A DNA stretch of 64,000 bases from an uncultured Lachnospiraceae bacterium (GCA_900315055.1 OMXP01000021.1:1-64000); one strand, 5' to 3'; positions 7,600-16,158 are shown, counted from the stretch's first letter. Made by a program: numbers and translations. The notes: generated by a model not told the origin, from the sequence alone.

Positions 7600-8557
7600 A
7601 AAGTTCCCGGTCATCGGAGGACCGGTCATCGCAATCCTCATCGGCATGGTCCTTGCGCTGTTCTGGCAGGACAAGGGACGGGCAGAGTCCGGGATCCGCT
7701 GGACCTCCAAATATATCCTTCAGGCAGCAGTTGTGTTCCTGGGCTTTGGCATGAATCTCTCGGTGGTGCTTAAGACCGGCAGACAGTCCCTTCCGATCAT
7801 CGTCTGCACGATCTCCACCTCACTTCTTATCGCCTGGGTGATGCACAAAAAGATGCATATTCCGGGGAACGTCGCGGCCCTTGTGAGTGTCGGCTCCTCC
7901 ATCTGCGGCGGCTCTGCCATTGCCGCCACTGCGCCGGTGGTCGGTGCGGACGACGAGGAGGTCGCACAGGCCATCTCGATCATCTTTTTCTTTAACGTGC
8001 TGGCGGCCGTGTTCTTCCCGATCCTCGGCTGTGCCATCGGGTTTGACACCACAAGCGGGGAGGCATTCGGCATCTTTGCCGGAACCGCGGTCAATGATAC
8101 CTCGTCCGTGACTGCCTGCGCCTCCACCTGGGACAGCATGTGGAACCTCGGAAGTCAGACTCTCGACAAGGCCGTCACCGTAAAGCTGACAAGGACGCTT
8201 GCCATCATCCCGATCACCCTGATCCTTGCGATGATCCGCGCAAAAAACAGCCGGGACAGGAGCCGGGAAGAGGGCTTCAGCTTCAGGAGAGCCTTCCCGA
8301 TGTTCATCGTCTACTTTGTCCTTGCCTCTGTTGTCACAACCGTTGCCCAGGGGTTCGGCGTCAGTGCGGCCGCGTTCACACCGATGAAGGAACTGTCCAA
8401 GTTCATGATCATCATGGCGATGGCCGCCATCGGCCTCAACAGCAACATCGTAAAGCTCGTCCGCTCCGGCGGAAAGCCGATTCTCTTGGGTGCCACCTGC
8501 TGGGCCGGGATCACGCTGGTAAGCCTTGTGATGCAGCATGTGATGGGGATCTGGTGA
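7523..8557 (+). CDS. YeiH-family putative sulfate/sulfonate-type exporter
   Basis: The 344-residue protein has about ten hydrophobic segments and the YeiH family signatures: VSVGSSICGGSAIAATAPV (about 118-136), which includes the conserved SICG loop, GTAVNDTSSVTA (about 190-201), and FIMIMAMAAIGLNSN near the C-terminus. Length matches the family (about 340-350). Family members are proposed to export sulfate or related anions; direct evidence is limited. The start at 7523 has AAGGAG 7 bases upstream. It is controlled in all likelihood by the divergent LysR regulator. It converges on the LuxR-type gene with a 6-bp gap. Confidence 0.85.
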   Translation: MSQVRKNVTGVLVCLAISLPSWLLGKKFPVIGGPVIAILIGMVLALFWQDKGRAESGIRWTSKYILQAAVVFLGFGMNLSVVLKTGRQSLPIIVCTISTSLLIAWVMHKKMHIPGNVAALVSVGSSICGGSAIAATAPVVGADDEEVAQAISIIFFFNVLAAVFFPILGCAIGFDTTSGEAFGIFAGTAVNDTSSVTACASTWDSMWNLGSQTLDKAVTVKLTRTLAIIPITLILAMIRAKNSRDRSREEGFSFRRAFPMFIVYFVLASVVTTVAQGFGVSAAAFTPMKELSKFMIIMAMAAIGLNSNIVKLVRSGGKPILLGATCWAGITLVSLVMQHVMGIW

Positions 8558-8563
8558 GACGGA

Positions 8564-9343
8564 TCAGTTTTCATCCGGACTCTCGTCCCCGGTCAGAAGA
8601 GGCAGGAGCTGGCGGCGGGCCCTGATCCCGAGTTTTCGGTAGATGTGCTGCACGTGCTTTCGAAGCGTCCCCTCGGAGATGGAGAGCTCCCTGGCTACCA
8701 GCTCATCTTCCTTTCCGGTAAGCAGAAGCTGCAGGATCTGGCTTTCCCGCGGTGTCAGGTCATGCGCCCGGCACAGCTTGTCGATCCGCTCTCTGGTGAT
8801 TGCCATGGAGGGGTTCTGCCTCTTCTCCCGCTCCTTCAGAAGGCGGACGAGATGGGACGATAAGAGGTGCATGAAGAAGACATCCTCATCGGAAAACTCG
8901 CCCTGCTGCCTGGTGCGGTAGAGGGAGAGGGTGCCGAGAAGCCGTGCCCCGTCAAAGAGGTTCGTCTGCAGGGTGTCATACACGTGGAAGGGCTCATAGC
9001 AGACCGTGTAGATCCGTGTCTGCCGGCGCTTTGCGGGAGTCAGCCATTCGCTCTCTCTTGCGACGTTCTCGTGCCCTGCCATGGAGCTCCAGAGCATGTG
9101 GTCGTCCTGGGAGATGCGAAGGTAGGCTTCCTCCGCGGGAAGGAAGGATTCCGGAACGCACACGGGATCCGAAAAGACGGGAGCGCCGTTCTGTACGCTT
9201 CCGGAGTGGAGAATACTGCCGTAGGCGCAGGAGAGCGCGCGGACAAGACCGTTCAGGAGCATTTCTTCCCTGTCCCGGACCGGCGCACTGTCGTACACGT
9301 GATAGATAAGGTCATTCAGAATGATAAGATCGTTCTTTTCCAT
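8564..9343 (-). CDS. LuxR-type HTH regulator divergent from patA
   Basis: The 259-residue protein has an N-terminal sensory-type region without a recognised signature and a C-terminal LuxR/FixJ helix-turn-helix (LTPRESQILQLLLTGKED, then ELSISEGTLRKHVQHIYRKL). It lacks the receiver domain of response regulators, so a GAF- or autoinducer-like ligand domain is likely. The start is uncertain: ATG at 9343 fits the protein, but no clear ribosome binding site precedes it, and an ATG at 9430 is also in frame. Being divergent from the putrescine aminotransferase gene, it is the natural candidate regulator of that catabolic unit. A second protein of the same architecture is at 44720. Confidence 0.75.
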   Translation of the reverse strand: MEKNDLIILNDLIYHVYDSAPVRDREEMLLNGLVRALSCAYGSILHSGSVQNGAPVFSDPVCVPESFLPAEEAYLRISQDDHMLWSSMAGHENVARESEWLTPAKRRQTRIYTVCYEPFHVYDTLQTNLFDGARLLGTLSLYRTRQQGEFSDEDVFFMHLLSSHLVRLLKEREKRQNPSMAITRERIDKLCRAHDLTPRESQILQLLLTGKEDELVARELSISEGTLRKHVQHIYRKLGIRARRQLLPLLTGDESPDEN

Positions 9344-9401
9344 GAGAAGAGAATACTCTTTTTTGCGTATCCCGGCAAGGGAAAATACGCGGACGCTTCC
9401 C

Positions 9402-9467
9402 TTGTCCCGTTTGCGCTGATCCCGTACCATAGGGACAACAGGAAACGGGCGGCGTGAAAAGCCCGTT
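9402..9467 (+). promoter_or_regulatory. Candidate patA promoter and first leader hairpin
   Basis: TTGTCC (9402-9407) and TACCAT (9425-9430) are spaced by 17 bases and point toward patA. A hairpin with AACGGGC (9444-9450) and GCCCGTT (9461-9467) follows at the 5' end of the predicted leader. Both boxes depart from consensus. Confidence 0.35.
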
Positions 9468-9490
9468 GGAAATATTCAGATCGGATACAA

Positions 9491-9534
9491 AGGCGTATGC
9501 GGCTGACGAAAGTCAGATCCCATGCGCCTTTTTT
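9491..9534 (+). terminator. Terminator hairpin inside the patA leader (possible attenuator)
   Basis: AGGCGTATG (9491-9499) pairs with CATGCGCCT (9521-9529); inside it is a CTGAC-GAAA-GTCAG helix, and a run of six T follows. No plus-strand gene lies upstream to be terminated, because the preceding gene is on the minus strand, so the structure probably attenuates patA transcription from a promoter near 9400. An alternative is that patA has an unseen promoter downstream of it. Confidence 0.6.
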
Positions 9535-9600
9535 GCATGCGATCCGGAGTAAAGAACAGAGAGTACAGAGCAAGGAAAGATTCAGGAAAGGAAGGTTTTC

Positions 9601-10974
9601 ATGGCAACGGACAAACAGCAGGTCATCAGCGATCTCGACGAGATCATCGGTCTCATCGGCAAGGACACGAAGGACATCACGAAGGACGAAAAGAAGAAGA
9701 TGGTCAGCGACACGCTGAACTACTTCGACAACTACGTCTCCCCGGGCTGGCTGAAGTATCGCAAGTCGGTCTCCTCCGATTCCGAGAACGGCGCGGTCCT
9801 CGAGTGGTATGACGAGGGCGCCTACATCTACGGTCTCAACGACGAGAAGTTCATCGACTGCCTGGGCGGCTTCGGCATCTACACCTGCGGCCACCGCAAT
9901 CCCGAGATCATGGAGGTCGTGAGAGCCCAGCTCAACCATCAGGCCCTGCACTCTCAGGAGCTGCTGGATCCTCTTCGCGGATATCTCGCAAAGGCCATGG
10001 CAGACATCACCCCCGGCGATCTGCAGCAGTGCTTCTTCACCAACGGCGGTGCCGAGGCTGTTGAGATGGCTCTGAAACTGGCCCGTATCGCAACGGGCGG
10101 ACGCTGGTATATCTCCACGGTCGGTGCCTTCCACGGCAAGTCCATGGGCGCCATCTCCGTCGGCGGCAAGTCCACCTACCGTGTGCCCTACACCCCGATG
10201 GTGCAGCAGGTTCAGCACGTGCAGTACGGCGTTGCCGAGGACATCGAGAAGGCCATCAGGAACCTGCAGGCAGTCGGCGAGCCGGTTGCAGCCGTGATTC
10301 TCGAGCCCATCCAGGGCGAGGCCGGCGTCATCATTCCGCCGGATGGATATCTGACTGCTGTAAGAAAGATCTGTGATGAGACGGGCGTTGCCCTGATCTT
10401 CGATGAGATTCAGACCGGCATGGGCCGCACGGGCACCATGTGGCGCTGCGAGTACGAGGGCGTAACACCGGATATCATGACCTTCGGCAAGGCCTTCGGC
10501 GGCGGAATTCTTCCGATCACCGGTATCATCTGCCGTCCGAAGATGTGGGTTCAGGACCTCATCGACAACCCGTGGCTCTTAGGTTCTCCGACCTTTGGCG
10601 GCAACCCGCTCTGCTGCGCGGCAGCACTTGCAACGATCCGGTACATGCTGAAGAACGATATCCCGGGTGTGTGCAAGAAGAAGGGCGAGATTCTGAAGGC
10701 AGGTCTGCAGTCTCTTGCCGACAAGTATCCGGACATCATCCAGGAGGTTCGCGGCACGGGCCTCATGCTCGCCGTCGAGTTCCACACGACCGACCTTGGC
10801 TATCAGACCTCGAAGGGCCTGTTCGCACGGCGCGTCCTGACCGCAGGTACTCTTGTGAACGCAAAGACGATCCGCTTCGAGCCGACCGCCGTCATCTCCG
10901 ACCAGGATATGAAGGACGTCCTTCAGAGGATGGACGAGGCACTCGCGGATACGAGAGCAGCCATGAAGAAGTGA
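9601..10974 (+). CDS. patA: Putrescine aminotransferase
   Basis: The 457-residue class III PLP aminotransferase is highly similar along its length to E. coli PatA/YgjG (459 aa), which transfers the amino group of putrescine to 2-oxoglutarate giving 4-aminobutanal. Shared blocks include YFDNYVSPGWLKYRKSV, DCLGGFGIYTCGHRNPE, NHQALHSQELLDPLR, VILEPIQGEAGVI, FDEIQTGMGRTG (PLP-contacting Asp) and TFGKAFGGGILP with the Schiff-base lysine. The ATG has AAAGGAAGG 6 bases upstream. It is followed by a terminator and then an antiporter-like gene. The divergent LuxR protein may control it. Confidence 0.9.
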   Translation: MATDKQQVISDLDEIIGLIGKDTKDITKDEKKKMVSDTLNYFDNYVSPGWLKYRKSVSSDSENGAVLEWYDEGAYIYGLNDEKFIDCLGGFGIYTCGHRNPEIMEVVRAQLNHQALHSQELLDPLRGYLAKAMADITPGDLQQCFFTNGGAEAVEMALKLARIATGGRWYISTVGAFHGKSMGAISVGGKSTYRVPYTPMVQQVQHVQYGVAEDIEKAIRNLQAVGEPVAAVILEPIQGEAGVIIPPDGYLTAVRKICDETGVALIFDEIQTGMGRTGTMWRCEYEGVTPDIMTFGKAFGGGILPITGIICRPKMWVQDLIDNPWLLGSPTFGGNPLCCAAALATIRYMLKNDIPGVCKKKGEILKAGLQSLADKYPDIIQEVRGTGLMLAVEFHTTDLGYQTSKGLFARRVLTAGTLVNAKTIRFEPTAVISDQDMKDVLQRMDEALADTRAAMKK

Positions 10975-11000
10975 TGAAATACTGCCTGTAACGGTACTGC

Positions 11001-11036
11001 AATGAGGTATACTCCGAATCGGGGATACCTCATTTT
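11001..11036 (+). terminator. Terminator after patA
   Basis: AATGAGGTAT (11001-11010) pairs with ATACCTCATT (11025-11034), extended by CTCCG/CGGGG inside, and ends in TTTT. It separates patA from the antiporter gene, which starts 35 bp later, so that gene depends on readthrough or a promoter within this short gap. Confidence 0.8.
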
Positions 11037-11070
11037 GCTACCGGAGAGTGTCTCCAAGAAAGGAGTTCCC

Positions 11071-12432
11071 ATGTCGATCAATCTGGGACTTGTTGCGATC
11101 CTGATTACACTCGGCATCATTGTCGGATCCGTCATCACCAAGCGGTGCCTCGAATTCATGTTCGCGGGCTCCATGGTGGCTGCCGTCTTCCTGTTCAAGA
11201 GCGGGTTTCTTGCCGGCTGGGCGCAGTCGCTTCAGGATCAGCTCTCCGAGAACGTCTGGGTGATGCTGGTGTGCCTTTTGTTCGGCGGACTCATCGGACT
11301 TCTCACCGACTCGAAGGGGAGTTTCGGTTTCTCGAAGTACATCTCAAAGTTCTGCAACACGCAGCGGAAGACCCTGCTCACCACCTTCGTCATGGGCATC
11401 CTGATCTTCGTTGATGACTACCTGAACGTCCTCTCGATCGGCGCCTGCATGAAGAAGATCAGTGACAAGCAGAAGCTCCCCCGGGAGACGCTTGCCTACC
11501 TTCTCGACTCCACGGGAGCCCCGGTCTGCGTTCTGCTTCCGTTCTCGACCTGGGCCGTGTTCTATGCGTCCCTCTTCTATGAGCAGGACTCGGTAAAGGC
11601 GCTCGGTGCCGGAAGTCCCATCGCATCCTATACGCTTGCGATCCCGTACCTGTTTTATCCCATCATCACGCTCATCATTGTCTTCCTGTTCTGCATGGGG
11701 TGGTTCCCGAAACTCGGGCCCATGAAGAAGGCCTATGAGCGGGTGGAAAAGACGGGCATGGTTTACTCCGAGAGATCCCGCAAGTACAACCATGCGGAGC
11801 TCGAGGAGGACGAGAGTGAGGGAAACATCTGGAACTTTCTGATTCCGATGGGCGTCCTTGTCGTCTATGCGGTGGTCACGGGAGACATTCTCTCCGCCGT
11901 GATCCTTGCCCTCATCGTCTGCTTTGTCCTGTATGTTCCGCGGAAGATCCTGACACTCGATCAGTTCTTTGCGAGCATTATCCGTGGATTTGCGGACATG
12001 CTGCCGACCCTGACGCTGCTCCTTACGACCTTCGTCCTGAAGGATCTCTCGGGGCAGATGGACATGACCGAATACATCATTCAGATCGCGGAGCCCTACC
12101 TCTTTGCCGAGGTCTTCCCGGCGGCGGTGTTTGTTCTGGGCGCCCTGCTTGCCTTCACGACGGGCTCTGACTGGGGCATGTCGTCCATCATCACCCCGAT
12201 CGTGTTTCCTCTGGGGGCAGCGCTTGGTGCAAACCCGATCCTCATCATGGCGGCAGTCATCTCCGGCGGCACGTTCGGAAGCCATGCCTGCTTCTATGCC
12301 GACGCAACGCTTCTCGCGTCGCAGTCGTCCGGCATCGACAACATGGAGCATGCGCTCTCGCAGCTGCCCTACGTCATCATCTCGGCCGTGGCCTCCGTTG
12401 CCTGCTTTGCCATCACGGGCTTTATCCTGTAG
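11071..12432 (+). CDS. NhaC-family Na+/H+ antiporter-like transporter
   Basis: The 453-residue protein has about eleven hydrophobic segments and NhaC/YuiF-type motifs: GILIFVDDYLNVLSIG (about 109-124) with the paired aspartates in a membrane helix, DSTGAPVCVLLPFSTWA (about 147-163), TGSDWGMSS (about 365-373) and GGTFGSHACFYADATLLAS near the end. NhaC relatives exchange Na+ for H+ or for organic solutes (malate, arginine, tyramine types are known in related families). Its place right after putrescine aminotransferase makes a polyamine or GABA-related exchange possible, but that is inference. The ATG has AAGAAAGGAG 5 bases upstream. Confidence 0.8.
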   Translation: MSINLGLVAILITLGIIVGSVITKRCLEFMFAGSMVAAVFLFKSGFLAGWAQSLQDQLSENVWVMLVCLLFGGLIGLLTDSKGSFGFSKYISKFCNTQRKTLLTTFVMGILIFVDDYLNVLSIGACMKKISDKQKLPRETLAYLLDSTGAPVCVLLPFSTWAVFYASLFYEQDSVKALGAGSPIASYTLAIPYLFYPIITLIIVFLFCMGWFPKLGPMKKAYERVEKTGMVYSERSRKYNHAELEEDESEGNIWNFLIPMGVLVVYAVVTGDILSAVILALIVCFVLYVPRKILTLDQFFASIIRGFADMLPTLTLLLTTFVLKDLSGQMDMTEYIIQIAEPYLFAEVFPAAVFVLGALLAFTTGSDWGMSSIITPIVFPLGAALGANPILIMAAVISGGTFGSHACFYADATLLASQSSGIDNMEHALSQLPYVIISAVASVACFAITGFIL

Positions 12433-12450
12433 GAGGCATATGCCGGCAGG

Positions 12451-12459
12451 TGGTACAAT
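12451..12459 (+). promoter_or_regulatory. Extended -10 promoter
   Basis: TGG-TACAAT is an extended -10 element 27 bp before the next start codon. No convincing -35 box is seen 17 bp upstream, which an extended -10 can tolerate. Confidence 0.45.
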
Positions 12460-12486
12460 GGTTCCCGAAGAGGGAAGGAGTACAGC

Positions 12487-13122
12487 ATGGATCACTACGT
12501 GGTTACAATACAGCGGCAGTTCGGCAGCATGGGACGGCCGATTGCCAAGCAGATGGCACAGATTCTCGGGATCAACTTCTATGACAGAGACATCGTCGAG
12601 GCAGCGGCAAAAAAGCTCGACCTGCCGGTCGATGTCGTAAAGAAGGAAGAGGAGAAGGCAACGCCTCGCCTCGCGTCTCAGGACTTCCTTCGCATGTGCT
12701 TCCCGCTGGACGACGGCACAAGTTCGACGCAGGACGATATCTTCATCGCGCAGAAGCACGTGATCGAGGAGATCGTAAAGAAGGAAGACTGCATCATTGT
12801 GGGCCGGTGCTCGGACTTTATCCTGCACGATGACCCGAACGCCATTCACATCTTCATCTACGCTCCGTTCCAGGCGCGCGTCTATCACTGCACGCATGAT
12901 CTCGGTCTTACCGAGAAAGAGGCAAAGCACATGATCCGCGAGGTCGACAAGGCGCGGCGCTCCTACCACATGCGGTATGCGGGCTATGCCCCGGGAGATC
13001 CGAGGTTTAAGCAGCTCCTGATCGACAGCTCGCTCTTTGGCGTAGAAGGGACGGCACAGTATCTTGCGGAGGGCGTCCGGAGGAAGTTCGGAACCTTAAA
13101 CCAGGAAACGGAAACAAAATAG
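12487..13122 (+). CDS. Cytidylate kinase-like family protein
   Basis: The 211-residue protein belongs to the cytidylate-kinase-like group common in Clostridia. It starts with TIQRQFGSMGRPIAKQMA, a P-loop-like segment in which the canonical GKST is replaced by GSMGRPIA, followed by INFYDRDIV and later CIIVGRCSDFIL, corresponding to the CMP-binding and core regions. The replaced P-loop lysine is characteristic of the group, whose substrate is unknown; it is not the housekeeping Cmk. GGAAGGAG precedes the ATG. An extended -10 element lies just upstream and a strong hairpin follows. Confidence 0.75.
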   Translation: MDHYVVTIQRQFGSMGRPIAKQMAQILGINFYDRDIVEAAAKKLDLPVDVVKKEEEKATPRLASQDFLRMCFPLDDGTSSTQDDIFIAQKHVIEEIVKKEDCIIVGRCSDFILHDDPNAIHIFIYAPFQARVYHCTHDLGLTEKEAKHMIREVDKARRSYHMRYAGYAPGDPRFKQLLIDSSLFGVEGTAQYLAEGVRRKFGTLNQETETK

Positions 13123-13134
13123 CGAAGAATCAGA

Positions 13135-13180
13135 CACCCGGGGAAAACCTGCAAGCAGGAATTCCCCGGGTGCTTCTGTC
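13135..13180. terminator. Terminator between convergent genes
   Basis: CACCCGGGGAA (13135-13145) pairs perfectly with TTCCCCGGGTG (13162-13172), with an inner CCTG/CAGG helix. The U-tract is weak (CTTCTGTCTT), but the stem is strong and the position between convergent genes fits termination. Confidence 0.65.
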
Positions 13181-13204
13181 TTGATGAGTTTGAGCTTGTC
13201 TGTG

Positions 13205-13459
13205 TCAGTAATAAATCGGCTGCCTGAGTGCCGCGAAGATGCCGGTCGTAAACAGAATGATCCAGATCACGAGCCAGACGATCAGCCAGCAGAACTGCGA
13301 GCGGGCGAAGTTTCTGCGGTTGATGTTCTCGTCGGAGAAACTCCAGACGATCGCAAGGATCAGACCCACCACCGGGATGGCAAACAGGCAGGTATACCCG
13401 AAGTATCCCCACATTGAGATCGGGCGGTACTGTTCGGGGCCGTTGAACTCTTCTTTCAT
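13205..13459 (-). CDS. Small two-helix membrane protein
   Basis: The 84-residue protein has a short polar N-terminus with RPISMWGYFGY, a first membrane helix (about 20-40), a loop with SDENINRRNFARSQF, and a second helix (about 54-76). The NINRRNFAR loop is a feature I associate with small uncharacterised membrane proteins of Clostridia. The start is preceded by AAAAGGAGG. No function can be assigned. It is on the minus strand with the next membrane protein but separated by 39 bp. Confidence 0.65.
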   Translation of the reverse strand: MKEEFNGPEQYRPISMWGYFGYTCLFAIPVVGLILAIVWSFSDENINRRNFARSQFCWLIVWLVIWIILFTTGIFAALRQPIYY

Positions 13460-13498
13460 GATGTTCCTCCTTTTTAAGAAAACTATCGTTTCATGGTG

Positions 13499-14182
13499 CT
13501 AGAGGGCTGCGGCCTTCAGCATCACGAGCATCCAGATGTACGCGCAGGTCTTCGGAATCATCAGCATGCCGACCATCGGATGCTTCTTGGCAAAGAGTGT
13601 CACCGGGAAGTAGCAGGCAAAGCTGATGATAATGGCGATGCTCATGCGCTCCATGTGATGGCCGTCGGCGTTTCCGGAGAGGGCAAAGAGGATCACGAGG
13701 ACAAGGCCGGTAATCGCAAAGGGGATGTTCCGAAGAAGCGAGAAAAAGCGGTTCCCCTCGTGGTGGAGCCAGTTGTTCTGCGGAAACAGGCAGACGATGA
13801 TCCGGAAGAGTGCGCTCGAAAACAGGAGCACCGGAAGGATTGCCGGCACGCCTGCGGAAAGATCCGGAAATTCACAGCGCCAGAACTCGTAGAGCAGAAG
13901 ATAGAACAGAGTCATCGTAATTGACGAGACAAAAAGGCCGGTGCCAAGGGCTGCCTCGGTGTGCGCTCCGGTCCCTTTGAGGGCCCGCACAACCCGGGGC
14001 ACCAGGTGAAAGGCATCGCCAAGTCCCAAAACCAGGGCAAGAGCGCCGCCGATCAGAGAGAGCTCTCCCGCACCGGTGCTCAGGAGATAAATCCCCGTGC
14101 CGATCGCAAAGCACAGGTATCCGATATCGAAAATACTTTCCATCAGATCCGGCATGCGAAGCTGGTGTCTGTTCTGCTCCAT
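13499..14182 (-). CDS. Multi-pass membrane protein of unknown function
   Basis: The 227-residue protein has about seven predicted membrane segments and few loops. Distinctive stretches are LGDAFHLVPRVVRAL (about 56-70), with a His-Pro between helices, and FAKKHPMVGMLMIPKTCAYIWM near the C-terminus. I do not recognise a family with confidence. The ATG at 14182 has AAGGGAT 7 bases upstream; the longer open frame upstream is rejected because it reads as low-complexity Ser/Trp-rich sequence. It precedes the small membrane protein at 13205 in the same direction. Confidence 0.6.
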   Translation of the reverse strand: MEQNRHQLRMPDLMESIFDIGYLCFAIGTGIYLLSTGAGELSLIGGALALVLGLGDAFHLVPRVVRALKGTGAHTEAALGTGLFVSSITMTLFYLLLYEFWRCEFPDLSAGVPAILPVLLFSSALFRIIVCLFPQNNWLHHEGNRFFSLLRNIPFAITGLVLVILFALSGNADGHHMERMSIAIIISFACYFPVTLFAKKHPMVGMLMIPKTCAYIWMLVMLKAAAL

Positions 14183-14273
14183 ACAAAATCCCTTCTTTCT
14201 GAACGTTTTCCACCGGGTATTGTACCATGCGGGGGAAGAGGGGAAAGAAGGGAAATGATCAGAAAATAGAACG

Positions 14274-15611
14274 TCAGTAACCGTACCGCTTCCGGTTCCG
14301 GATAAGGCAGGTGATGCTGACCACAAGTGCCAGAAGCTCTGCTGCCGTGACCGCAAACCAGATGCCGTCGACACCGAACAGCCTCGGCAGGAGGAGAACC
14401 ATCACGACCTGGAAGACGAGCGTTCGAAGGAACGAGATGAGAGCCGAGATCCCGCCGTTTCCAAGCGCCGTAAAGAACGAGGACGCATAGATGTTGAAGC
14501 CGAGGATCAGGAACGAAATCGAGTAGATCGAAAACGCCCGGACCGTCAGGGCATACAATTCGGCATCATATCCGACAAAGAGCTTCGAGAGGAAGGGCGC
14601 AAGCAGAAGCGCCGCAGCCGTCATCGCAACCGCAAAGATGGAGATCAGGACGAGGGAGCGGTGGAGCAGGTTTTTGAGCTCCGGCTTGTTGCCCGCTCCG
14701 TAGTGGTAGCTCGTGATCGGTGCGGAGCCCACGGAGTAGCCGACAAAGAACGAGACGAAGATGAAGTTCACGTACATGATCGTCCCGTAGGCGGAGACGC
14801 CGTTTTCCCCGACATAGGACATGAGCTGGACGTTGTAGAGCATGTTGACGATGGACATCGACAGGTTGCTCATGAGCTCCGACGAGCCGTTCGTCATGGC
14901 CTTTATAAGGCTCCCCGTGTCCATCTGAAAGCGGCAGAAGCGAAGGGAGCTCGAGTTCTTCGAGGCAAAGTAGAGAAGAGGAAGGAATCCTCCGACAAGA
15001 TACGATGCGACGGTTGCCGCGGCGGCGCCCTCAACGCCCATGTGGAAGACACCCATTGTAAGGGCATCGCCGATCATGTTGGTAAGGCCTGCAAGGACCG
15101 TGAACAGAAGACCCAGGTGCGGCTTTCCCGCCGTCACGAACAGGGACTGGAAGTAGTACTGCAGCATGAACGGTATGTTGCCGAGGATCAGGATCCTGCC
15201 ATAGGTCACGCAGTAGGGGAGCATCGCATCGCTGGCTCCCATGGCCCTGGCGGCACCTTTGAGGATCAGCTCTCCGGTAACGGTGAGGATCACGGCAAGG
15301 ACGATGAGGGACGCGGTGAGCATCGAGAAGATCTCGTTTGCCTTCTGCTCCCGCTTCTCCCCGAGGCGCTGCGCCACGATGGCACTGCCGCCTGTTCCGA
15401 ACATGAATCCCGGTGCTGCCAGGAGCATCGGCAGGGGCATGATAAGGTTTACGGCGGCAAAAGGTGTCTTGCCGACAAAGTTCGAGATGAAGAAGCCGTC
15501 CACGACGCCGTAGATCGAGGTGAAGATCATCATCACGATCGAGGGGAAGACGAAGGTCAGAAGTCTTTTGTAATCGAAATGATCAGACAGGCGGATTTCA
15601 TGCTTTGCCAT
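14274..15611 (-). CDS. MATE-family efflux transporter
   Basis: The 445-residue protein has about twelve hydrophobic segments and typical MATE features: a start with FPSIVMMIFTSIYGVVDGFF, then FGTGGSAIVAQRLGEK (about 85-100), the loop motif seen in the NorM/DinF-like branch common in Clostridia, and GSAPITSYHYGAGNK in the second half. MATE proteins export cationic drugs or metabolites using Na+ or H+ gradients. The start has AAAGGAG upstream and overlaps the marR end by 14 bp, so the two form an operon under MarR control. Confidence 0.85.
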   Translation of the reverse strand: MAKHEIRLSDHFDYKRLLTFVFPSIVMMIFTSIYGVVDGFFISNFVGKTPFAAVNLIMPLPMLLAAPGFMFGTGGSAIVAQRLGEKREQKANEIFSMLTASLIVLAVILTVTGELILKGAARAMGASDAMLPYCVTYGRILILGNIPFMLQYYFQSLFVTAGKPHLGLLFTVLAGLTNMIGDALTMGVFHMGVEGAAAATVASYLVGGFLPLLYFASKNSSSLRFCRFQMDTGSLIKAMTNGSSELMSNLSMSIVNMLYNVQLMSYVGENGVSAYGTIMYVNFIFVSFFVGYSVGSAPITSYHYGAGNKPELKNLLHRSLVLISIFAVAMTAAALLLAPFLSKLFVGYDAELYALTVRAFSIYSISFLILGFNIYASSFFTALGNGGISALISFLRTLVFQVVMVLLLPRLFGVDGIWFAVTAAELLALVVSITCLIRNRKRYGY

Positions 15612-16038
15612 CGGGGAAGCTCCTTTCTTTTTCTTCCAGTTCGGACAGGTACTTCTTCGAGAGGGCAAGGAAGCGGGACTGCTCCTCTTCCGTCCAGGAT
15701 TCGAAGATCGTATCCTCAATCTCCTGCACCCTGCCGACGGTCTGCCTTCCATAGTCCCGGCCCTTATCGGTCAGTTCCATGATCTTGCTGTGATAGGGAC
15801 CGGTGCGGTGAGTGAGAAGTCCGTCCTCCTCCATGCGAAGGCAGCAGGTGTTCACGGTCTGCTTCGGAAAACCGGCCGCCCGGACAAGGTCCGTCTGGGA
15901 GATCCCCTCCCCGCGCCGCAGGAGCAGGTCGAGGATGAAATACTTCATGTCCGTCACTTTGAGCTTCACCGCAAAGCGGTGGTACACCTCATTCTGCGCG
16001 TAGAAAATCTGATTCAGCTGTTCTGCAAACTTTTCCAT
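15598..16038 (-). CDS. MarR-family transcriptional regulator
   Basis: The 146-residue protein has a MarR winged helix-turn-helix: ISQTDLVRAAGFPKQTVNTC as the recognition region, followed by a wing with HRTGPYHSKIMELTDKGRD. The ATG at 16038 is chosen for its AGGGAGGT box; a codon five residues upstream is less well placed. The gene overlaps the MATE transporter gene, and a near-palindrome lies within its own promoter, indicating an autoregulated repressor of drug efflux. The ligand is unknown. Confidence 0.85.
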   Translation of the reverse strand: MEKFAEQLNQIFYAQNEVYHRFAVKLKVTDMKYFILDLLLRRGEGISQTDLVRAAGFPKQTVNTCCLRMEEDGLLTHRTGPYHSKIMELTDKGRDYGRQTVGRVQEIEDTIFESWTEEEQSRFLALSKKYLSELEEKERSFPDGKA

Positions 16039-16061
16039 GGGACCTCCCTGCACAAGGGGAT

Positions 16062-16090
16062 AAGATAGTCCGAAACAGGACCATTGTCAA
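16062..16090 (-). promoter_or_regulatory. marR-MATE promoter with operator in the spacer
   Basis: On the minus strand, TTGACA (16085-16090) and TATCTT (16062-16067) are 17 bases apart. Between them, ATAGTCC (16065-16071) and GGACCAT (16078-16084) form a near-perfect inverted repeat with a 6-base spacer, six of seven pairs complementary. Binding there would block polymerase, as expected for MarR autorepression. Confidence 0.7.
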
Positions 16091-16158
16091 GACAGAAAAA
16101 ACTGTCTCTTTTCAGGGAGCAGTTTCCCGCAAAGAGGCAGTCTCAGGTTTCCTTACGT

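Noticed and set aside
9440..9534. A guanidine-II (mini-ykkC) riboswitch before patA
   Set aside because: The ACGA near 9506 is part of a stem closed by a GAAA loop; the second hairpin does not carry an ACGR loop.
15813..15900. A second gene on the plus strand inside the MarR region
   Set aside because: Plus-strand frames here are antisense to a well-supported MarR protein and lack ribosome binding sites.
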